9,746 nucleotides of DNA. Source: an uncultured Gammaproteobacteria bacterium. Its GTDB lineage: Bacteria > Pseudomonadota > Gammaproteobacteria > UBA9214. The stretch spans positions 1-9,746 of the forward strand of contig CAJQPV010000109.1 of the NCBI GenBank assembly GCA_905480305.1, given 5' to 3'. The notes under the pieces are model-generated. The model was not told the origin of the DNA and did no database searches. It saw only the letters and a program-made list of their open reading frames with translations. Shown here piece after piece: positions 1 to 5,506 of this stretch (position 1 is its first letter; each line of letters starts with the position of its first letter). Position numbers and translations under genes: made by a program.

Positions 1-1
1 T

Positions 2-760
2 ATCGAGCCTGCTTACCTGTTCGGCACCATCCACTCGGAGGATCCGGAAGTGCTGCAGCTGCCGCAGCCGGTGCAGCAGGCGATCGACCGCTGCAACACG
101 GTAGTGCTGGAAATGTTGCTGGATGCCGAGGCCATGATGTATTCCAGTACGGCGATGTTGATGATGGATGGTCGGATGCTGTCCGACATTATTGGCAAGC
201 CGCTGTTCCGCCAGACGGCATCGGCGATACGCTCACGTGGTATTCAGGAGCTTGTGCTTGAACGCATGAAACCGTGGGCAGCCGCAGTGATACTGTCAAT
301 GCCGGCATCAGAAACCGGTCTGGTGCTGGATATGATGCTCTATCAAAGTGCACTCGAGCAGGGTAAGTCCGTGCATGGTCTGGAGACTGTAGAGGAACAG
401 TTAAACGTATTTGAAGCGCTTTCCGAAAAAGACCAGGTCCTGCTGTTGCAGGATGCAGTGGAAAACTTTCCCGAGCTGGACGCCTTGCATGCAGAATTAC
501 TGGAGGCCTACAAGCAGCGCGATCTTGCCGGACTGATGGCGCTTGGTGAGGCAGCCATGCAAGCGGGTGACCAGCAGCTCGCTGACGAGTTCCAGCAACA
601 CCTTGTAGTCGACAGGAATCACCGTATGTCGGACAGAATGCAGGTCTACCTGCGACAGGGTGAGGTGTTTATCGCGGTGGGTGCCCTGCACCTGCCGGGA
701 GAGGAAGGCCTGTTGAAGCTGCTTGAACAGCAAGGTTTTACTGTCAGACGACTCTACTAG
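2..760 (+). CDS. TraB/GumN family protein (5' end missing)
   Basis: The frame is open from base 2 to the TAG at 758-760, giving 252 visible residues; the true start lies upstream of the window. Near the visible N-terminus is the motif FGTIH (visible residues 7-11), the GTxH signature of the TraB/GumN family. The C-terminus carries the matching family block, VGALHLPGEEGLL followed by a QGFTV strand and stop. The middle has the family's GLET..EQL segment and an RN..M motif (DRNHRMSDRM). Family members are thought to be metal-dependent hydrolases or peptidase-like proteins, often exported; the biochemical role is poorly known and no substrate can be proposed. Full-length relatives are near 290 residues, so roughly 40 residues, including any signal peptide, are probably missing. 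No membrane segment is visible in the part seen. It converges on pyrC with a 16-nt gap and no clear terminator hairpin between them. Confidence 0.85.
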   Translation: MEPAYLFGTIHSEDPEVLQLPQPVQQAIDRCNTVVLEMLLDAEAMMYSSTAMLMMDGRMLSDIIGKPLFRQTASAIRSRGIQELVLERMKPWAAAVILSMPASETGLVLDMMLYQSALEQGKSVHGLETVEEQLNVFEALSEKDQVLLLQDAVENFPELDALHAELLEAYKQRDLAGLMALGEAAMQAGDQQLADEFQQHLVVDRNHRMSDRMQVYLRQGEVFIAVGALHLPGEEGLLKLLEQQGFTVRRLY

Positions 761-776
761 CGTGCGGGTGCCGGCC

Positions 777-1808
777 TTATGGCTGTAGTTGCCAGTGCAG
801 CGTTTCGCCAGCCAGCAACGGCACCAGCGTGGAGCCTGCCAGCGGATAACTGTCCGGGACCTGCCAGTCTTTTTTCACCAGCATGACCTTGTCTGTGTTG
901 CGTGGCAGTCCGTAAAAATCAGCGCCGAAGTGACTGGCAAAGTCCTCCAGTTGTTGCAGTGCCCCGGCATCTTCAAACGCCTGTGCATACAGCTCCAGCG
1001 CAGCATGCGCGGTGTAGATGCCGGCACAACCACAGCTGGATTCCTTGCGCTCGCGTGCATGCGGGGCGCTGTCTGTGCCGAGGAAGAATTTTCTGCTGCC
1101 GCTGGTAGCGGCAGCCAGCAGTGCCTCGCGGTGTGATTCGCGTTTCAGCACCGGCAGGCAATAGCTGTGTGGTTGCAGGCCGCCCCTGAACATGGCGTTG
1201 CGGTTCAATAGCAGGTGGTGTGCGGTAATAGTTGCAGCGACTGTATCCGGCGCGCTGCTGACAAACTCAATGCCTTCGCGTGTGGTGACATGTTCCAGCA
1301 CCACCTTGAGCTGTGGAAACCGCTGTATCAGCGGTTGCAGGTGACGCTCGATGAAAACCTTCTCGCGGTCGAAGACATCAATGTCCGGGTCGGTGACCTC
1401 GGCGTGTACCAGTAATGGCATGCCTTGTTGTTGCATGCTTTCCAGTGCGGCCCAGGTGTTGCTGATATCAGTGACGCCGGCGGCGGAATTGGTGGTGGCC
1501 CCGGCCGGATACAGTTTGACGGCCTGTACCCTATTGCTGTTTTTTGCCTCGACAATGTCATCCGCTGTGGTCTGGTCGGTCAGGTACAGTGTCATTAGCG
1601 GTGTGAACTGCAGACCTTCAGGCACGGCAGCAAGAATACGTTCCCGGTAAGCCAGAGCCTGCGCTGTTTTGGTAACCGGTGGTTGCAGGTTCGGCATGAT
1701 AATGGCTCGTGCAAACTGCCTGGCAGTGTGCGCTACGACAGTTGTCAGTGCGTCGCTATCGCGCACATGCAGGTGCCAGTCATCCGGGCGAGTCAGTGTT
1801 AGTTCCAT
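777..1808 (-). CDS. pyrC: dihydroorotase, class II (PyrC)
   Basis: This is dihydroorotase, which cyclises N-carbamoyl-L-aspartate to dihydroorotate in the third step of pyrimidine synthesis in the cytoplasm. At 343 residues it matches the short, homodimeric E. coli PyrC type (about 348). All the binuclear zinc ligands expected from E. coli PyrC are present: H12 and H14 in DDWHLHVRD, the carbamylated lysine K98 in VKLYPAG, H135, H173, and catalytic D246 in GTDSAPH. Substrate-contact residues R16, N40 and H250 are also in place, as is the ESSCGCAG loop. The ATG at 1806-1808 sits inside the end of the upstream M17 peptidase gene (10-nt overlap, different frame), so translation is probably coupled. 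The ribosome site is weak (GGAT about 9 nt upstream), which fits coupling. The active site is complete and nothing suggests loss of function. Confidence 0.97.
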   Translation of the reverse strand: MELTLTRPDDWHLHVRDSDALTTVVAHTARQFARAIIMPNLQPPVTKTAQALAYRERILAAVPEGLQFTPLMTLYLTDQTTADDIVEAKNSNRVQAVKLYPAGATTNSAAGVTDISNTWAALESMQQQGMPLLVHAEVTDPDIDVFDREKVFIERHLQPLIQRFPQLKVVLEHVTTREGIEFVSSAPDTVAATITAHHLLLNRNAMFRGGLQPHSYCLPVLKRESHREALLAAATSGSRKFFLGTDSAPHARERKESSCGCAGIYTAHAALELYAQAFEDAGALQQLEDFASHFGADFYGLPRNTDKVMLVKKDWQVPDSYPLAGSTLVPLLAGETLHWQLQP

Positions 1809-3316
1809 GTGTCATCCATTACCGACTGTTGCAGCAGCAGATTCAGTGTAAAGCGGACGCCGAAGCCGGTCGTGTCAGTCGGGATATGCCCGAGTCCACC
1901 CTTGTGGTTGCTGGCTGCAAGGTCAATATGCACCCAGTTACTTTTTTTGTCGACAAAGCGCTGTAGAAAGCGGGCGGCAAGGATGTGATCGGCATCACCT
2001 TCCAGAGTGCATTGCAGGGTATCGGCAACGGTCGACTTCAGGGATTCGTCAAAGTCCTTGTCGATTGGGAATGGCCAAACGCGTTCGCCGCTGCTGCGTC
2101 CGGCCGCTGTTAACGGGCCATGCAGTGCATCCCGATTGCTGAATACACCGCTGTAACGCGAGGATAATGAGTAAATGCAGGCGCCTGTCAGGGTGGCGTA
2201 ATCAATCATCAGGTACGGTTTTTCCTTGCTTGCCAGTGCCAGCGTGTCAGCCAGCACCATGCGTCCTTCTGCATCCGTGTGTTTTACCTCGATGCTGGTA
2301 CCGTTGCTGGCGATGACGACATCGTTGGGCTTGTAGGCGCGGCTGCCAATGTGGTTTTCCGCCAGCGCCAGCCAGCAGTCTACCGGGTGATCGTAGTTGA
2401 GGCGTGACAGTGCCAGCAGGGTACCCAGTGCGACGGCGCTTCCCTGCATGTCTTCGTGCATGCCGTTCATGTAGCGCGCCGGTTTTACATTGACGCCACC
2501 GGTATCAAAGCAAATACCTTTGCCAACCAGTGCCAGCTTGCGGCCGCCGCGTTTCTTTGGTCGGTAGCCAAGGTGAACAATGCCGGCATCATCGACCGGA
2601 CTGCCTTGCGAGACGGCCAGAAAGGCGCCGGCCTTTTCACGCTTCAGTGCCGTGGAACCGAGAAACTTCATGGTCCAGCCTTCTTTGCTTGCCAGTTGCT
2701 TGACAAATTTGCGGTACAGGGTGGGCGTCAGTTCGTTCGGGGGCAGGGCTGCCAGCCAGCGTGCCAGGTGATTGCCTGCCGCCTCGGCCTGCACCGGTGC
2801 CAGGTCAATTATTTTATCCAGTCCGTAAATATCAATTTGTTTGAGTGCCGCCGGTTTGTCGGCATCGGATTTGAAGCTCGGCATCGGGCAGACCGAGGCC
2901 AGCAGTGCCGCCGTCATGGCCTCCAGTAGCCTGGCAGCGGTTGCCGCAGAAAAGCCGCTAATCTGCAGCAGCAGGGATGACGGATTTTGCTTGCCGGCCT
3001 CACTGGCGAGTTCGCGAGCGCTGGTCAGGTATTCAAATGTGCTGGCTTCAGCGTCCATGGTCTGTAGCAAGACACGGCTGCCACGTTTATTGGGCAGGTC
3101 AGTCACCAGGCAGCTGTGCTCGCCAGGCTGTCTTTGCAGCTGCTGGTAACGTGGCTTGAGTACCTCCGCATAGGCCAGCGTGTCCCATAGCGCCTTGCCG
3201 GGCTTCTCCGGGGCAATAATCAGGGACACCTGCCGGGCATCGATCTGCGCGATCGTGGGGGGCTTTAGATATTGATTCAACTTGATATTTTCAGAGTGCT
3301 TGTAGGGGATATGCAT
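1799..3316 (-). CDS. M17 family leucyl aminopeptidase-like protein
   Basis: A cytosolic two-metal aminopeptidase of the M17 (PepA) family, expected to release N-terminal residues from peptides. Numbering from a TTG at 3412 (537 residues), the catalytic set is K298, D303, K310, D321, D380, E382 and R384. Its spacing equals that of E. coli PepA (K270, D275, K282, D293, D332, E334, R336). Motifs are [22 protein letters not shown] and DYATLTGAC. The family signature NTDAEGRL reads HTDAEGRM here, and the usual Gly/Ala-rich stretch after the ATLTGA block is altered, so it belongs to a divergent subgroup and its leucine preference is unproven. The first 160 or so residues form the poorly conserved N-terminal domain. 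I chose the ATG at 3314-3316 (505 residues) because AAGG lies 7 nt before it; the in-frame TTG at 3410-3412 lacks a ribosome site. It is the first gene of a pair with pyrC. Confidence 0.9.
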   Translation of the reverse strand: MHIPYKHSENIKLNQYLKPPTIAQIDARQVSLIIAPEKPGKALWDTLAYAEVLKPRYQQLQRQPGEHSCLVTDLPNKRGSRVLLQTMDAEASTFEYLTSARELASEAGKQNPSSLLLQISGFSAATAARLLEAMTAALLASVCPMPSFKSDADKPAALKQIDIYGLDKIIDLAPVQAEAAGNHLARWLAALPPNELTPTLYRKFVKQLASKEGWTMKFLGSTALKREKAGAFLAVSQGSPVDDAGIVHLGYRPKKRGGRKLALVGKGICFDTGGVNVKPARYMNGMHEDMQGSAVALGTLLALSRLNYDHPVDCWLALAENHIGSRAYKPNDVVIASNGTSIEVKHTDAEGRMVLADTLALASKEKPYLMIDYATLTGACIYSLSSRYSGVFSNRDALHGPLTAAGRSSGERVWPFPIDKDFDESLKSTVADTLQCTLEGDADHILAARFLQRFVDKKSNWVHIDLAASNHKGGLGHIPTDTTGFGVRFTLNLLLQQSVMDDTWN

Positions 3317-3503
3317 GCTTTTGCCTTGACCTGTTAACGCAAAACGCTGATCATATCGCGCTTGCTGTGTTTCGGATACTGCTGTTTCCTTGAAATTCAG
3401 GGGGATGGGCAATTTTCAAGGTCTGCTGGCCTGTTTTACACGTGAAAGCAGCGTGCACTGTCATGGCCAGATAGATCTTCACTGTTTCCACACTATTTAA
3501 AAA
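3317..3503. promoter_or_regulatory. divergent control region between the M17 peptidase and E1 alpha genes
   Basis: With the preferred ATG start for the peptidase this 187-nt stretch is non-coding and must hold promoters for both directions. On the minus strand a TATGAT hexamer (3350-3355) is a fair -10 candidate but lacks a good -35. On the plus strand TATTTA at 3494-3499 is AT-rich but only about 10 nt from the first ATG. An imperfect dyad, CTTGAAA at 3389-3395 and TTTCAAG at 3414-3420, is a possible operator. I see no PdhR-type ATTGGT...ACCAAT box. Promoter positions are not established by the sequence. Confidence 0.35.
3324..3327 (-). promoter_or_regulatory. ribosome binding site deciding the M17 peptidase start
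   Basis: On the minus strand AAGG lies 7 nt before the ATG at 3316. The alternative TTG start at 3412, 32 codons upstream in the same frame, has no comparable purine stretch in front of it. This favours the shorter 505-residue protein and leaves about 190 nt for divergent control of the peptidase-pyrC pair and the dehydrogenase operon. Confidence 0.5.
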
Positions 3504-4502
3504 ATGCTTATGAAAGACACAGATAAAAAACGTGTGCTGCGGGAAATGTTGTTTGCCCGCCGCTTTGAAGAACGCTGCTATGAGGCCTATGTTGAACGTA
3601 ACATCGGCGGTTTTCTGCACCTCTATCCGGGTGAGGAAGCCTGCGCCTTTGGTGTGCTGGAGGCGGCAAAACCCGGGCACGACTACGTGATTACCAGCTA
3701 TCGTGATCATATACATGCGATCAAGTCAGGTGCCGATCCCAAAAAAGTCATGGCCGAGTTGTTTGCCAAGGAGACCGGTGTCAGCAAGGGCCGCGGTGGT
3801 TCCATGCACATCTTCGATGTTGCCAACCGTTTCATGGGCGGTTATGCGCTGGTCGGCGGGCCCTTTCCGCTGGCGGCCGGGATTGCCAAGGGTATCCAGA
3901 TGCAGGGCGGAGATGAAATCTGTATCTGTTTTCTGGGTGATGCGGCCAACAACCAGGGCACTTTTCATGAATCCCTGAACATGGCCAAGATCTGGAATCT
4001 GCCGGTGCTGTATGTGTGTGAAAACAACCTCTACGGCATTGGTACCCGCATTGACCGGTCAACGGCCGTGGTTGATCAGTACAAACGTGTCTCCGCTTAT
4101 AACATTCCGTCAGCGCAGGAAGACGGTCAGGACTTTGACAAGGTGTTCACGGCGGCAAGCACGGCGATCAAGCATGTGCGCGGCGGCAAGGGTCCGTATT
4201 TTCTTGAACTGATGACCTACCGTTACCGTGGACATTCAATGTCGGACTCCAACGCCTACCGTGCGAAAACAGAAGAACGTATGTGGAGTGATCGCGACCC
4301 GGTCATCATGTTGCGCGACCGCTTGATGGCATCGGGTGCGCTGACACTGGATGAATACAAGGAAATGGACACCGCTATCCTCGACGAAATTGAAGATGAG
4401 GTTATCCGTTATGCGACCGAGTCACCCGAACCTCCTGTGTCTGAAGTGGAGCGCTTTGTACTGGCGGATAATGACCCCTGGGTCAAGGGCGGGGTAAAGT
4501 AA
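3504..4502 (+). CDS. pdhA: 2-oxoacid (pyruvate) dehydrogenase E1 component, alpha subunit
   Basis: Alpha subunit of a heterotetrameric (alpha2beta2) thiamine-diphosphate E1, which decarboxylates the oxoacid and passes the acyl group to the E2 lipoyl arm. The 332 residues match the family. Landmarks in order: HLYPGEEA (39-46), SYRDHIHA (65-72), MAELFAKETG..KGRGGSMH (84-102), and the cofactor motif starting at G145-D146 and ending at N174-N175 with exactly 26 residues between, as in GDG-X26-NN. The third residue of the first half is Ala (A147) instead of Gly. The phosphorylation-loop segment YRGHSMSDSNAYR is at 241-253. SYRDHIHA and the RGHSMSD loop point to pyruvate-type rather than branched-chain E1, but acetoin dehydrogenase cannot be fully excluded. 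ATGs at 3504 and 3510 are both possible; neither has a Shine-Dalgarno sequence. Its stop shares one base with the start of the beta gene. Confidence 0.93.
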   Translation: MLMKDTDKKRVLREMLFARRFEERCYEAYVERNIGGFLHLYPGEEACAFGVLEAAKPGHDYVITSYRDHIHAIKSGADPKKVMAELFAKETGVSKGRGGSMHIFDVANRFMGGYALVGGPFPLAAGIAKGIQMQGGDEICICFLGDAANNQGTFHESLNMAKIWNLPVLYVCENNLYGIGTRIDRSTAVVDQYKRVSAYNIPSAQEDGQDFDKVFTAASTAIKHVRGGKGPYFLELMTYRYRGHSMSDSNAYRAKTEERMWSDRDPVIMLRDRLMASGALTLDEYKEMDTAILDEIEDEVIRYATESPEPPVSEVERFVLADNDPWVKGGVK

Positions 4503-5482
4503 TGGCTGACATCATGATGTGGGAAGCGATCATGCGTGCGCATGATGAAGAGATGGCCAATGACCCGATGGTCATTGCCATGGGTGAGGATATCGGTGTG
4601 GTCGGCGGCACCTACAAGGCAACCACCGGCCTGTATGACAAGTACGGCGAGCAGCGTGTTATCGACACGCCAATTTCCGAAAACGGCTATACCGGTCTGG
4701 GCATAGGCGCCTCCTTTCTGGGTGTGCGTCCGATTATAGAAATCATGTCAGTGAACTTTGCCTGGCTCGCCATGGACCAGATTTTTAACACCGCTGCCAA
4801 GGTACGTTACATGTCCGGCGGTCAGCTGCAGGCACCGGTGGTGATTCGTTCGCCGGGCGGTACAGCTCATCAGCTCGGTTCACAGCATTCGGCACGTATG
4901 GAGAAGGTGTTCATGGGTATTGCCGGTCTGCGTGTGGTAACGCCTTCCAGTCCGCGCCAGGCCTATGGTCTGCTGAAGTCGGCAGTACGTTGCAACGACC
5001 CGGTGTTTATCAATGAACATGAGTTGATGTACAACATGCGCGGTGATGTGCCGGAAGATGAATACTTTCATCCGCTGGAAGGTTCGGAGATTGCCCGCGA
5101 GGGCAGGGATGTCACCCTGTTTGGCTATAATATTTCGGTGCACTGGTGTCTGAAGGCAGCCGAGCTACTGTCAAAACACCATGCTATAGAAGCAGAAGTT
5201 GTCGACCTGTTTACACTTAGCCCGCTGGACCGGGAAGGTATCCGCAACTCGGTCAGCAAAACCCACCGTGCGGTAATTGTAGAAGAAGCGGAGCCGGCAG
5301 TTGGTGTGGGTGCAGAGGTAATGGCTATTATTAATGAAGAATGTTTCTTTGAGCTGGATGCTGCACCGGTGCGTGTTTCTGCGCTGAATGTGCCTATTCC
5401 CTATAACCATGCCATGGAGAAAGCTGCGCTGCCCGATGAGAATGATGTCGTCGAGGCAGTGCGCAACATGTTTGGTGTCTGA
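4502..5482 (+). CDS. pdhB: 2-oxoacid (pyruvate) dehydrogenase E1 component, beta subunit
   Basis: Beta subunit partner of the preceding alpha subunit; the two together form the E1 active site. It is 326 residues, the usual length. Visible landmarks: MGEDIGVVGGTYKATTGL (27 onward), the TPISENGYTG block with E60, the glutamate expected to activate the thiamine aminopyrimidine ring, RYMSGGQ (102-108), PGGTAHQLGSQHS with conserved H129, EHELMYN, and the C-terminal transketolase-like domain with KTHRAVIVEEA and a closing NVPIPYNHAME. The start codon overlaps the alpha stop (TAATG), so alpha and beta are translationally coupled and made at equal levels; GGGG 7 nt upstream can serve as a ribosome site. 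It ends in TGA 24 nt before the E2-E3 gene. The motifs fit pyruvate-type E1 beta best. Confidence 0.95.
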   Translation: MADIMMWEAIMRAHDEEMANDPMVIAMGEDIGVVGGTYKATTGLYDKYGEQRVIDTPISENGYTGLGIGASFLGVRPIIEIMSVNFAWLAMDQIFNTAAKVRYMSGGQLQAPVVIRSPGGTAHQLGSQHSARMEKVFMGIAGLRVVTPSSPRQAYGLLKSAVRCNDPVFINEHELMYNMRGDVPEDEYFHPLEGSEIAREGRDVTLFGYNISVHWCLKAAELLSKHHAIEAEVVDLFTLSPLDREGIRNSVSKTHRAVIVEEAEPAVGVGAEVMAIINEECFFELDAAPVRVSALNVPIPYNHAMEKAALPDENDVVEAVRNMFGV

Positions 5483-5506
5483 CGTACACAAAGGATCGAA
5501 ATCTTA

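Noticed and set aside
761..776. Shared terminator between the convergent TraB and pyrC genes
   Set aside because: The 16-nt gap has a GCCGGC palindrome but no stem-loop with a T tract on either strand.
2456..2929. Plus-strand open frame of 157 codons opposite the M17 peptidase
   Set aside because: No ribosome site or family resemblance, and it lies wholly within a well-supported gene on the other strand.
3317..3503. PdhR operator or riboswitch ahead of the dehydrogenase operon
   Set aside because: No ATTGGT...ACCAAT palindrome and no recognisable riboswitch core were found; only a weak dyad is present.
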